64,000 bases of DNA, from the NCBI GenBank assembly GCA_049970695.1, contig JBMFML010000005.1, positions 1 through 64,000 on the forward strand, written 5' to 3'. Both the position numbers and the translations under genes were made by a program. The stretch is from UBA285 sp049970695 (GTDB taxonomy: Archaea; Thermoproteota; Thermoprotei_A; Sulfolobales; Desulfurococcaceae). Below, piece by piece: positions 42,200 through 50,920 of the stretch. Each line of letters begins with the position of its first letter. The first letter of the stretch is position 1. The notes under the pieces were generated by a model. It had not been told where the DNA came from, ran no database searches, and saw nothing but the letters and a program-made list of their open reading frames with translations.

Positions 42200-43009
42200 T
42201 CAGCCGCTACGCAATGCTCGCTTAAGGTAGAGGGCCTGCAGTTCCAGCTCATCGAGGACTTCTACTAGAGTTCTCCTCTCCCACTTCTTCTTATCTTGCT
42301 CACTCCTCGCATAAATCAGCACCCCCTCTCTGAGGACTCTTGCCTTGAGCAGCGCGTCTGCGTTATTTAACGCCACTACGTCGACTTTCTCGGGTGCGAC
42401 TCCAAGACTCCTGGCTATTTCGATGCAGAGCTCGATCTCGTCAAGTATGGTTGGATTCGGCTTCTCGAAGACAACGGCTATGTCGTAGTCGCTGTCCTCT
42501 CTGGCTGTGCCGCGGGCCCTACTGCCAAAGAGGTACGCTACCACCACGCCGTGCTTCTCGAAGGCTTGTCTCAGGCTACTTGAAAGCTTGGGCTCCGCGT
42601 TGCGCGAGGGATCCAGGTTCCTGCTCTCGCAGATCCCCAATAGCCTGTTTACAAAGCCCTCCAGTCCTGGTAGGAAGCCTTCAACAATCGCTCTCAGCTC
42701 CTCTACCGTGAGCTTTCTATAGGCGTGTGCTAGTGTGTTTCTCAACTTGGCGAGCTTTACAGTGAAATCCCTGTCAGACGCGTCTAGAATGCCCGACTCG
42801 AACAGCACATTACCCAAGTCTGCGTAGCTAGACGGCTTTCTGAGCCCTAGATCAGAAACAATCATTGCCAAGGCATCTAGCGCGCTCTGGGCAGCCGCGT
42901 ACAGCTCCCACCTGAGAGCAGACTCCTCTACTTCGCTCCTGGGGACGTGGGTTCTCCTGGCTTTTTCAATGCTCCTCAAAATCTCTACTAGCAGGTGTTT
43001 CACTTCCAT
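42200..43009 (-). CDS. Fused HEPN (HepT-like) toxin and MNT (MntA-like) antitoxin
   Basis: A 269-residue protein with two domains normally made as separate partners. Residues 1-130 are a helical HEPN domain with the RNase motif R-x4-H-x-Y at R90, H95 and Y97 (LRNTLAHAYRKL). Residues about 145-240 are a minimal nucleotidyltransferase with G-S-x10-D-x-D at G162, S163, D174 and D176 (FGSRARGTAREDSDYDIAVVF). In HepT-MntA pairs MntA silences HepT by adding AMP units to that same Tyr. Fusion would place the modifying enzyme in cis. Both motifs look intact. ATG start. Confidence 0.85.
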   Translation of the reverse strand: MEVKHLLVEILRSIEKARRTHVPRSEVEESALRWELYAAAQSALDALAMIVSDLGLRKPSSYADLGNVLFESGILDASDRDFTVKLAKLRNTLAHAYRKLTVEELRAIVEGFLPGLEGFVNRLLGICESRNLDPSRNAEPKLSSSLRQAFEKHGVVVAYLFGSRARGTAREDSDYDIAVVFEKPNPTILDEIELCIEIARSLGVAPEKVDVVALNNADALLKARVLREGVLIYARSEQDKKKWERRTLVEVLDELELQALYLKRALRSG

Positions 43010-43448
43010 GCTAACTACCTGAGTTCAAGGCCACACTTCTTCGTCAACAGCCATGGGCTTAGTCAAGTATAGGCTCTGGGCAGGGCCCAGTAAAGCTCAG
43101 AGGCCTTAAATAGCGCGGTGTGGGGGCCTGAGTGCTCATGTACGGCCATCCCCAGCAACGTGTCTTACAGCAAGGTAAAAGCCGAAGTAGCCGGGCTCGG
43201 CCTGCTTCAACGGAGCATGTAAGCCCAATTAGACCAGCCTTGCTGGCAGGGGATTCTCAGTAGTGGTCTCGCCTCTCAGTGTTTTGCGTGCCGGATTTAA
43301 ATGGCCTTCACCAACATTACTCTTGCTACACACTTACCAGATATCACCCAGTTACTGGGGTTACTATCGTACTCGCTCTTCACGTGCCCTAATGCGGTGG
43401 CGCAATTTAAGCGTTTACGGAATGTAAGTTTGTGAGAGAGGCGGTTGC
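43010..43448. other. Gene-poor 439-bp stretch with promoter-like signals
   Basis: No convincing gene. CTTAAATAG at 43105-43112 is a plausible plus-strand TATA box pointing to about 43135, where an ATG at 43138 opens a frame of about 40 codons of poor quality. In another frame GTG near 43160 gives VSYSKVKAEVAGLGLLQRSM then stop, which looks more like protein. A second palindromic ATTTAAAT lies near 43303-43310 and a third A/T element at about 43410 probably drives the radical SAM gene. Likely relics of a lost gene plus regulatory DNA. Confidence 0.35.
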
Positions 43449-44399
43449 TTGCCGCGGTTCACGTTTGGGCCCGTTCGTTCGAGAAGGCTGGGAATAAGCC
43501 TTGGAGTAAACAACGTCCCGTACAAAACCTGCACCTATTCGTGCATATACTGCCAGCTGGGGAGAACCACTAACCTCACTATAGAGAGGAGGGAGTTTTA
43601 CAAGTGGGAGGAAGTAGTGGAGAGCGTCGTTAGAAGCGTCGAGGAGCTTGAAAGCAGAATTGACTACGTAACGTTTGTCCCGGATGGAGAGCCCCTCCTT
43701 GACAAGAACATAGGCTTAGAGATAGAAGCGATAAAGAAGAAAACCGGCATCCCGGTAGCAGTGATTACGAATGCCTCTCTGCTCTTCATGGACGAGTGCA
43801 GAAGGGATGTTGCAGAAGCCAATGTAGTGTCGCTGAAGCTGGATGCCGTCAGCGAGGAGGTGTGGAAGAAGGTGAACAGGCCCCATCCTAAGTTGAAGCT
43901 AGGCGAAATACTTAGCGGAGTCGTCGAGTTCTCGAAAGAGTACAGGGGGAGGCTCATAACGGAGACCGTGCTCGTAAAGGGGTTTAACGATGAAAGGAGG
44001 GAACTCGAGAAAATAGCGTCCTTCTTACGAGTACTGAGCCCTTACAAGGCCTACATTTCCATTCCAATAAGGCCCCCCGCCGAAACCTACGCCACGCCCC
44101 CCGAACCCGAGAAGCTCGTCGAAGCCTACGAAGCCTTCAGACAGAAGCTCGGAGAAGAGAGAGTAGAGCTTCTCAACCTGCCCGAGCCTCCGCCCCCTCC
44201 AACTCGTGGAGACCCCAAATCGTGGCTGCTCTCCGTGACCTCGGTACACCCATTGAGGCTCGAATACGCCTTGAGCTCTCTTAGACACGTTTCAGAGGAT
44301 CCCGAGAGGCTAATAGCCGAGCTAGAAGCTGAGGGGCAGGTAAGAATTGTCGAGTACTTAGGTAGGAGGTTCGTTATCAGGTGGTTTCGGAGAGCGTGA
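43449..44399 (+). CDS. Radical SAM protein, COG0731-like
   Basis: A 316-residue radical SAM protein. FGPVRSRRLGISLGVNNVP then C28-TYS-C32-IY-C35 (TCTYSCIYCQLGRT) is the hallmark of the group that includes wyosine-related enzymes and uncharacterised relatives. FVPDGEPLLDKNIG takes the place of the SAM GGE motif, and VSLKLDAVSEEVWKKVNRPHP continues the barrel. A helical C-terminal extension (about 245-316) looks like a small winged-helix module (VEYLGRRFVIRWF). RNA or peptide modification is likely; the exact product is unknown. TTG start. Confidence 0.82.
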   Translation: MPRFTFGPVRSRRLGISLGVNNVPYKTCTYSCIYCQLGRTTNLTIERREFYKWEEVVESVVRSVEELESRIDYVTFVPDGEPLLDKNIGLEIEAIKKKTGIPVAVITNASLLFMDECRRDVAEANVVSLKLDAVSEEVWKKVNRPHPKLKLGEILSGVVEFSKEYRGRLITETVLVKGFNDERRELEKIASFLRVLSPYKAYISIPIRPPAETYATPPEPEKLVEAYEAFRQKLGEERVELLNLPEPPPPPTRGDPKSWLLSVTSVHPLRLEYALSSLRHVSEDPERLIAELEAEGQVRIVEYLGRRFVIRWFRRA

Positions 44400-44428
44400 G
44401 AGGCGCGGCTGTAGGTGAAGCAGCCCGC

Positions 44429-44677
44429 CTAGAATCTTTGAGCAGGCCCACAGCCGCCTCTCAGTAGCCTGACGACCCTTAGCTCCGCGTCTCTGCACAG
44501 GCTGGTAGACTGGCTCAGCACCGTGTTCCCCTCTATTACTGCGAGGGCTTCGAGGTCTGCTGCCACACCGCACTCCTTGGTGAGCTTTTCTGCGACTTCG
44601 GCAACGCTCACGCAGTTCTCTACTTCGAAGCATTGCCTGCAACGGGGGTGTAGGAGCTCTGCGCAAATCCGCGGCAC
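44429..44677 (-). CDS. MoaD/ThiS-like sulfur-carrier or ubiquitin-like protein
   Basis: An 82-residue beta-grasp candidate. The second half (LEALAVIEGNTVLSQSTSLCRDAELRVVRLLRGG) has the strand-loop-strand ending of MoaD/ThiS with a Gly-Gly. Seven residues (CGPAQRF) follow the Gly-Gly, so the active C-terminal Gly would need exposure by a protease. The N-terminus has several Cys (CRQC, ENC), unusual for MoaD. Placed last in the ferredoxin-AOR operon, two bases after the AOR stop, as expected for a carrier donating sulfur to tungstopterin. Confidence 0.6.
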   Translation of the reverse strand: MPRICAELLHPRCRQCFEVENCVSVAEVAEKLTKECGVAADLEALAVIEGNTVLSQSTSLCRDAELRVVRLLRGGCGPAQRF

Positions 44678-44678
44678 G

Positions 44679-46532
44679 CTAGCCGCCCCCGCGTACCTGC
44701 TCCCTCACTAGCTCGAGGAGGCCCACGAACTCTCCGAGGCCCAGCTTCTCCAGGGTTTCTGGTAGGGGTATTCCCCTCTCGTCCCAGCCGAGCTCGGCGT
44801 AGTACTCCCTCAGGGCTTTCTTGACCTCCTCTCTCTTGGCACTCCTGCCCTTGTAGGGCCCTGTGGGGAGAGGCTCGTAGAACCTCTCCGGGTTGTCGTC
44901 GTGGAGCTCTGGGATCCACTTGACGTCGGGGCCTCCGAGGAGTAGCAGCATTCTCTGGAGCGTCAGCGTTCTCGTGCCAGCCTCGTAGAGGCCTTCAACG
45001 CCCTTGTCCCAGCCCGCCACGACCTTCATGAAATCGGCGAGTACCTGCTCTCCGAGGTCGAGGAACCAGCAAATGACTGCGCTGTCCAGCACGGCTATCC
45101 ACGCTTCGGACTCCATGGACTTTGCTGGAAGCCCGGCAACGCTTGTGTGGTCCCCTCCCTGGACAGAGCCCGCGTAGGCTATGGGCTGCGGGTAGTCTTT
45201 GCCGCTCCTAATGCCGTGGGCGCCTACTGCAACGCCCTTGACGTGGACGGCGTACTTGAGGACGTCCACGCCCTTTAGTTCGGATATCTTCTTCGCCGCT
45301 CTGTAAGTCCCTTCAGCTAGTATCGAGCCCATCCCCCTCCTGTACGCTATGTCGTAGAGGAGCCTCTCTGCGGCGTCGGCATCGCCCCACTTGAGCTCGT
45401 ATCCCACGTCGCTCCTTGTCAGCACTCCGCGCTCGTAGAGCTCTATTGCAAGGCCGACCACGTTGCCAGTTTGTATGCCGCAGAGGCCGAGCTCGTCTGC
45501 GACAGCAGAGAGCCTCGCAACTTCCTCGGGCTCAAACACTCCCAGGTTTGCGCCGAGGTACGCGGCCATTTCGTAGTCGGGGCCGTCAGTGACGTACGCG
45601 CGCCCCCTCTTCCTCGCAGCGCTCAGCTTCATGCAGGCAACTGGGCAGCCGTAGTCGCTCCACGGGTTTTTAACCCAGGCGCGCTGTTCAAAGCCGCTTG
45701 GCGAGAACTCGCGCCTGTCGTGCCACTCCTCCTGCCAGTTCCTAATGGGTATGCTGCTCGTGTAGTAGCCGCAGTGCCAGTTCCCGGAAGTCGTCCCCCA
45801 CTGCCTAAACCTTTTCAGCCTCTCAACGAGCGTGGAGACTGCCCTCTCCCACAGCAAGCGGTACTCTTCTGGGTTTGCAGGCGGCGGCAGGGGCTTCCAG
45901 CCCTTGACCAGCACTGCTTTGAGCTTCTTGGAGCCCATAACCGCTCCGTAGCCGCCGTAGCCCGACGCGTGGGTGAGCCTCGACATCACTACTGCAGTCC
46001 TCACGGCGTTCTCGCCGGCCGGGCCCACGTATATCGCCGCCGGCGGCCTGTCCAGCCCGTGCTCCTTCCTGGAGAGCTCTGCGAGCTTCTCCAAGAGCTT
46101 CAGCCCGCCAAGCCCCCAGAGCTCCTTGGCATCTCTCAGCTCCACCTTCTCGTCTTCCACGTAGAGGTAGACTGGCTTCTCGCTGGCCCCCCTTACCACT
46201 ATGGCGTCGTAGCCCGCCGCCTTCAGCTCTACTGCGACGTCGCTGGAGACCCCCGAGCCGAGGACTCCGCCGGACTGGGGCGACTTGCCGGAGACGATCA
46301 TCTTAATGCCGGGGTAGTAGCCGGTTAAGGGCCCCGTTGCAATTATCAGCGGGTTCTCCGGCGAGAGCGGGTCCAGGCTGCTCCAGCGCTCTCCGTAGTG
46401 CTTGGCGAGGTAGTACGCGGCGAAGCCGCGCCCGCCGAGGAACATCTCGTAGATTCTCGGCTCGACCTCCACGACTCTGTGCCTGCCGCTAGACAAGTCT
46501 ACTTCGAGGATCCTGCCGCAGACGCCCCTCAC
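44679..46532 (-). CDS. aor: Aldehyde:ferredoxin oxidoreductase (tungsten enzyme)
   Basis: A 617-residue AOR-family enzyme: GVCGRILEVDLSSG and FLGGRGFAAYYLAKH at the start, TGPLTGYYPGIKMIVSGKSPQSGG, GLDRPPAAIYVGPAGENAVRTAVVMSRLTHASGYGG in the pterin domain, DYGCPVACMK with cluster Cys, GLCGIQTGNVVGLAIEL and ADFMKVVAGWDKGVEGLYEAGTRTLTLQRMLLL near the end. It oxidises aldehydes to acids with electrons to ferredoxin. The substrate among AOR/FOR/WOR-type aldehydes is not clear. It overlaps the ferredoxin gene stop (GTGA). Confidence 0.93.
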   Translation of the reverse strand: MRGVCGRILEVDLSSGRHRVVEVEPRIYEMFLGGRGFAAYYLAKHYGERWSSLDPLSPENPLIIATGPLTGYYPGIKMIVSGKSPQSGGVLGSGVSSDVAVELKAAGYDAIVVRGASEKPVYLYVEDEKVELRDAKELWGLGGLKLLEKLAELSRKEHGLDRPPAAIYVGPAGENAVRTAVVMSRLTHASGYGGYGAVMGSKKLKAVLVKGWKPLPPPANPEEYRLLWERAVSTLVERLKRFRQWGTTSGNWHCGYYTSSIPIRNWQEEWHDRREFSPSGFEQRAWVKNPWSDYGCPVACMKLSAARKRGRAYVTDGPDYEMAAYLGANLGVFEPEEVARLSAVADELGLCGIQTGNVVGLAIELYERGVLTRSDVGYELKWGDADAAERLLYDIAYRRGMGSILAEGTYRAAKKISELKGVDVLKYAVHVKGVAVGAHGIRSGKDYPQPIAYAGSVQGGDHTSVAGLPAKSMESEAWIAVLDSAVICWFLDLGEQVLADFMKVVAGWDKGVEGLYEAGTRTLTLQRMLLLLGGPDVKWIPELHDDNPERFYEPLPTGPYKGRSAKREEVKKALREYYAELGWDERGIPLPETLEKLGLGEFVGLLELVREQVRGGG

Positions 46533-47056
46533 TTCCCGCCACCCAGCACTAACCGCTCAAATACGTGCTTCGAGACCTCGTAGGGGTCTCTGAGAAACGT
46601 CTTTGCCAAGTTGCCCTCCGGCTTTGACACGAGCATGAGGGCGTTGAAGCCGGCCTTCGCACAAGCCTTCACGCACTCGGGATCTCCGCCGCACAGGTCG
46701 CACACCAAGACGTAGCTCTTGCCCGGCACGACCTTCGGTATTTCGAGAGGGCATGCAGCCCTGCAAGCCCCGCAGAGAGTGCACTTAGAGGGCTCTACGA
46801 GCACTGCTCCGGTCTTCTCGTCAACGCTCATCGCCCCGTAGGGGCAGCTCGACACGCAGGGGTAGTCATCGCACTGAACGCAGAGAACAGGCACGGGAGC
46901 CCCTGGGTAGGGCTCGTAAACGGTTATTCTCGAGGCAGAGGGCCACACAACGCCCTCGTGCTTAAGTACGCAGGCAATTTCGCAGAGCCTGCAACCCGTG
47001 CACTTAAAGACGTCTACGAGAATCCAGGGCTTGTGCGGCGCGCCCAGCTCCACCAC
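46529..47056 (-). CDS. Ferredoxin-like subunit with four [4Fe-4S] sites
   Basis: About 175 residues with 16 cysteines in four groups: KCTGCRLCEIAC, LCVQCDDYPCVSSCP, KCTLCGACRAACP and VCDLCGGDPECVKAC. This is the iron-sulfur electron-transfer subunit type found beside AOR and DMSO-reductase-like enzymes. I start it at GTG 47056 because a TATA element at 47085-47092 puts transcription at about 47062; the longer open frame to 47737 is only antisense to the ATPase gene. First gene of the ferredoxin-AOR-MoaD-like operon. Confidence 0.88.
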   Translation of the reverse strand: MVELGAPHKPWILVDVFKCTGCRLCEIACVLKHEGVVWPSASRITVYEPYPGAPVPVLCVQCDDYPCVSSCPYGAMSVDEKTGAVLVEPSKCTLCGACRAACPLEIPKVVPGKSYVLVCDLCGGDPECVKACAKAGFNALMLVSKPEGNLAKTFLRDPYEVSKHVFERLVLGGGK

Positions 47057-47084
47057 CTTTACAATTGTGCTAAAGCGCCTCGGG

Positions 47085-47092
47085 TATAAATA
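47085..47092. promoter_or_regulatory. TATA box possibly shared by two divergent genes
   Basis: TATAAATA lies between the minus-strand ferredoxin gene (start near 47056, predicted transcript start about 47062) and the plus-strand P-type ATPase (GTG at 47127, predicted start about 47114). The spacing fits both directions, and no second TATA box is evident in the 70-base gap. Confidence 0.5.
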
Positions 47093-47126
47093 CAGTTGGA
47101 GCCGTGAAGGTCTCACAGCGGGCTCG

Positions 47127-49805
47127 GTGCCTGGCTTGGAGGCCCGGGAAGCGGCCTGGCACGCGCTCAGCGTAGAGGAGGTTCTCAAAAAGCTGTCAGT
47201 AGACCCTGCCAAGGGGCTGAGCAGCTCAGAAGCAGAAGAGAGGCTCAGGAAGTACGGGTTAAACGAGATACCGGTTAAGAAGAAGAGCCCAATTGTGCTG
47301 TTTGCAAGGCAGTTCGCGAACTTCCTAATCGGGATACTCCTAGCGGCAACGGCTATATCGGCGTTTCTCGGCGAAGTCGTAGACGCCATCGCGATATTCG
47401 TGGTAGTGCTGATTATGGGCGTTTTCGGCTTTGTCCAGGAGTACAGGGCCGAGAAGACCCTGGAGGCCCTCAAGAAGCTCGCGGCACCAAAGTGCAGGGT
47501 TGTTCGAGACGGGGTTGAAGCCGAGGTAGAGGCCTCTAGGCTCGTTCCAGGCGACGTAGTGCTCTTGAGAGAGGGCGATAGAGTTCCAGCGGACCTGAGG
47601 CTCGTTGAAGCGGAAAACCTCGAGGTAGACGAGTCTCCTCTGACTGGCGAGTCCACGCCGGTCTCGAAGCAGGCAGAAGTAGTGCTGAGGCCGGAGACCC
47701 CCGTTAGCGACAGGTCGAACATGGCCTTCATGGGCACCTACGTCGTCAGGGGGCGTGGAAGAGGCGTTGTTGTCGCAACCGGCCCGAGCACGGAGCTCGG
47801 CAAGATAGCAAGAGCCGTGGCAGAGGCGAAGGAAGAGAAGACGCCGCTCGAAGAAGAGCTGGACTACTTTGGGAGGAGAATTGGGCTCGTGGTCCTTGGC
47901 GTAGCTGGCCTGGTCTTCCTGACTTCTGTCTTGCTGGCCCGCGAGAGCCTACTGGATGCCTTCATGGTCTCGGTGGCCCTTGCAGTAGCAGCAGTGCCCG
48001 AGGGCCTTCCAGCTATTGCAACAGCCGTGCTCGCCATCGGCGCCTACAGAATGGCCAGGAAAAACGCCCTGGTCAAGAGGCTTGCAGCCGTCGAGGCGCT
48101 GGGCTCCGTGGACGTGATATGCGCGGACAAGACCGGGACCATAACCAAGGGCGAGATGACCGTCAAGGTCATTAAGCTCTTTGATGGAGAGTGCAGCGTC
48201 GGGGGCGTGGGCTACGAGCCCCGCGGCGAAGTGAAGTGCAGCAATAACGAGGACCTGAGAGACCTCTACGAGATGCTGGCAGCCCACACAATCATAGATG
48301 CCAAGCTCGTGCACGAAGAGGGGCTGTGGCTAGTAAAGGGGTCTCCAACAGAGGGCGCTGCACTGGTCCTCGCCTACAAGGCGCTAGGCCCGAGTGGCGT
48401 CGAAGAAGCCGCCAAAAAGCTCGAGCTCGTCAAGACCTACCCCTTTGACAGGTTCAGAAAGCGCAAGAGCACCGTTCACAGGGTGCCGGGGGGCTACCTC
48501 GTCGTGGCAACCGGGGCGCCCGAAATGCTGCTGTCGATTTCGAGCCACGTCAGGACAGCGGGCGGCGTGAAGCCGCTCTCTGATGAGGACAGGAGGAGAA
48601 TTGAAGGAATAATCGAGGAGCTTGCTTCGAGCGGCTACAGGACCTTTGGCGTGGCCTACAGACTGCTGAGAGACTTCAACCCGTCTGCCAAGCTAGAAGA
48701 AGTAGAGAGGGACCTGGTTTTCTACGCCGTGCTCGGCATAATAGACCCCCCGAGAGAGGGCGTTAGAGAGGCAATCGAGCTCGCGAAGAGGGCCGGCGTC
48801 AAGACCGTAATGATCACGGGCGACCACAAGCTGACGGCCATTGCCGTCGCGAGGATGATAGGCCTAGACGTCGACGGCGGAGTAGTCCTCGAGGGCAGGG
48901 ACCTGGACTCCATGAGCGACGAGGAGCTCCTGGAAATAGTGGACAAGGTCGTGGTCTACGCGAGGGTCACGCCGGAGCACAAAGCGAGAATAGTGAGGCT
49001 GCTGAAGTCCAAGGGGTATAGAGTCGCAATGACGGGAGACGGCGTTAACGACGCGCCCGCTCTCAAGGAGGCTCACGTGGGCGTGGCGATGGGCATCAGA
49101 GGCACGGACGTTGCGAAGGAGGCTTCTCAGCTCGTGCTGCTGGACGACAACTACGTAACCATAGTAGAGGCGATCAGGGAGGGGAGGGTTATATTTGAGA
49201 ACTTGAAGAAGCCCATCAACTACCTCTTAACGTGCAACATAGGCGAGGTAATGGTGGTGTCGGGTGCAGAGCTGCTGGGAAAGCCCACGCCGCTCGAGCC
49301 GATACACCTCCTCTGGATAAACATAGTGACCGACTCAACACCGGCTGCCGCGCTTGGAGTAGAGCCGCCAGAGCCCGGAATCCTCGAGAGGCCCCCGAGG
49401 AGGCCTGGAGAGAGGTTTGTGACTACGAGGAAGCTGGCTTACTACGCCATAATGGGTTTTGTTCTCGCCGCGGCAGTCCTCTGGAACTACCTGCTGTATC
49501 TTGGTGCCTCGCTGGAACTAGCTAGGACGGCTGCCTTTACCTCAGTAGTCCTCTCGGAGTTCGGGAGGGCCCTTTCATCGCGGAGCGAGAGCATTCCGTT
49601 CTGGAAGCTCAAGCAGAACAAGTGGCTCGTGCTGGCACTAGCGTCTTCTCTAGGCCTCCACATGCTCGTGCTTTACACGCCGCTGAGGGCGGTCTTCCAC
49701 ACTACTCCCATAGACTCAATGGCGGTCTGGCTCACCATAGCAGTGACGCCACTAGCAATACTGCTCGTAGATGAAGTAAGGAAGCTCTTGAAGATCAAGA
49801 TCTAG
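47127..49805 (+). CDS. P-type cation ATPase, Ca2+ (type II) subgroup
   Basis: About 892 residues. The actuator loop SPLTGESTPVSK, VAAVPEGLPAIATAVLAIGA in helix 4 (P-E-G-L, the type II calcium-site motif), the phosphorylation Asp at about 334 in ICADKTGTITKGEM, the nucleotide domain, and MITGDHKLTAIAVARMIG plus MTGDGVNDAPALKEAHVG in the P domain are complete. About ten membrane helices. It pumps Ca2+ or Mn2+ out of the cytoplasm using ATP. Start GTG 47127 (or TTG 47136); a longer frame to 46998 would overlap the ferredoxin gene. Confidence 0.93.
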   Translation: MPGLEAREAAWHALSVEEVLKKLSVDPAKGLSSSEAEERLRKYGLNEIPVKKKSPIVLFARQFANFLIGILLAATAISAFLGEVVDAIAIFVVVLIMGVFGFVQEYRAEKTLEALKKLAAPKCRVVRDGVEAEVEASRLVPGDVVLLREGDRVPADLRLVEAENLEVDESPLTGESTPVSKQAEVVLRPETPVSDRSNMAFMGTYVVRGRGRGVVVATGPSTELGKIARAVAEAKEEKTPLEEELDYFGRRIGLVVLGVAGLVFLTSVLLARESLLDAFMVSVALAVAAVPEGLPAIATAVLAIGAYRMARKNALVKRLAAVEALGSVDVICADKTGTITKGEMTVKVIKLFDGECSVGGVGYEPRGEVKCSNNEDLRDLYEMLAAHTIIDAKLVHEEGLWLVKGSPTEGAALVLAYKALGPSGVEEAAKKLELVKTYPFDRFRKRKSTVHRVPGGYLVVATGAPEMLLSISSHVRTAGGVKPLSDEDRRRIEGIIEELASSGYRTFGVAYRLLRDFNPSAKLEEVERDLVFYAVLGIIDPPREGVREAIELAKRAGVKTVMITGDHKLTAIAVARMIGLDVDGGVVLEGRDLDSMSDEELLEIVDKVVVYARVTPEHKARIVRLLKSKGYRVAMTGDGVNDAPALKEAHVGVAMGIRGTDVAKEASQLVLLDDNYVTIVEAIREGRVIFENLKKPINYLLTCNIGEVMVVSGAELLGKPTPLEPIHLLWINIVTDSTPAAALGVEPPEPGILERPPRRPGERFVTTRKLAYYAIMGFVLAAAVLWNYLLYLGASLELARTAAFTSVVLSEFGRALSSRSESIPFWKLKQNKWLVLALASSLGLHMLVLYTPLRAVFHTTPIDSMAVWLTIAVTPLAILLVDEVRKLLKIKI

Positions 49806-49871
49806 CGTGAAGGGTGTGGCCCGGCGTTTTTATACCCCGGTCCCCACTAGTACCCTCGTGGTGGTTGTCTA

Positions 49872-50774
49872 TTGTCAGAGAGTCACGCATACGTTATTCA
49901 GGCCCCAGCCGCAGTCCTGAAGATAACTCTCGTTGAAGTGGACAAGCTCTACATACACGAGGAGATCATACCCAGGATACTCTCCTGGCTCGCCGAGAAA
50001 ATAGTGAAAGACGGCGTCTTCAAAGACCCAATAATCGTGGATGAAAAGACTCTCGTAGTCCTCGATGGAATGCACAGGGTAGCAGCCGCAAAGGAGCTCG
50101 GCTTCAAGTACATACCCGTCTGCCTCGTTGACTACGACAACCCCAACATAGGCCTCTACGCCTGGAGCAGGGTAGTGAGGGTAAAGGAGGCGGCGAGAGC
50201 AGCCTACAAAGACCCCGATAGCGCCGAAAGAGCCATTAGAGACTCCCTCTCTCTACTCGGCTACAGGCTTGTGAGAGTAGCGAGCCTAGAAGCAGGGAGA
50301 GAGGCGCTGGCCAGGAGGGAGCTATCGGCACTACTGGTCTTTCCAAGCGGCTTTCTCGGCGCGAAGGCCGCTACCAGGGATATCAAGCTAATATACGATG
50401 GCATCAAGAGAGTAGAGCAGGTCCTCGAAAACAGGGGCTTTGAAGTAGGTTACTACACTGAGAGCGACGCCGTGGACCTCGTCTCCAAGGGAGAGGCCGT
50501 TGCCGCGCTAATACCCCCGACAATAACGAAGGACGAAGTGAGGTCAGTGGCGCTGAGGGGAGAGGTGTTCATCCACAAGGCCACGAGGCACGTCATACCG
50601 GCCAGGCCGCTTGGAATAGACGTGCCCCTCGACTGGCTGACTGGGCGCTACAGCCTCGAAGAAGCCAGGAAAATGCTAGTAGACCACCTGTTCAGGAGGA
50701 AAATCAAGAGGCTTCCACCAGGCACGGTGCTAGACAGGAGGTACGAAGAAGAGCTCTACGTGTTTGAGTCCTAG
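49872..50774 (+). CDS. serK: SerK-like free serine kinase (ParB/Srx fold)
   Basis: A 300-residue protein with a ParB/sulfiredoxin-like N-terminal domain: YIHEEIIPRILSWL (acidic pair at 30-31), DPIIVDEKTLVVLDGMHRVAAAKELG and IPVCLVDYDNPNIGLYAWSR. These match the archaeal ADP-dependent serine kinase SerK, which makes O-phosphoserine for cysteine synthesis; the usual D-G-H-H-R is here D-G-M-H-R. The C-terminal part (about 130-300) follows the SerK pattern, with the whole somewhat longer than the 240-250 residues I recall. A TTTTTATA element near 49829 and GGTGG before the TTG start support expression. Confidence 0.72.
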   Translation: MSESHAYVIQAPAAVLKITLVEVDKLYIHEEIIPRILSWLAEKIVKDGVFKDPIIVDEKTLVVLDGMHRVAAAKELGFKYIPVCLVDYDNPNIGLYAWSRVVRVKEAARAAYKDPDSAERAIRDSLSLLGYRLVRVASLEAGREALARRELSALLVFPSGFLGAKAATRDIKLIYDGIKRVEQVLENRGFEVGYYTESDAVDLVSKGEAVAALIPPTITKDEVRSVALRGEVFIHKATRHVIPARPLGIDVPLDWLTGRYSLEEARKMLVDHLFRRKIKRLPPGTVLDRRYEEELYVFES

Positions 50775-50920
50775 TCCTCCTAGACTAAAGCAACAGGCCT
50801 TAGACTAGTCTGCGCGTTCGCCACCCCTCTTTTCATCGTACTTTGCGGAGAGACCCGTTCGTGCGCGGCGCTGGCCCCACTTATTACCTCCAAGCAGCAA
50901 CGAGTTAGTGGTGCGCGGAC

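Noticed and set aside
47057..47737. Long minus-strand extension of the ferredoxin gene over the P-type ATPase
   Set aside because: The extension is antisense to the ATPase N-terminal coding region and low in complexity (Ser/Thr-rich); Cys clusters and promoter place the real start near 47056.
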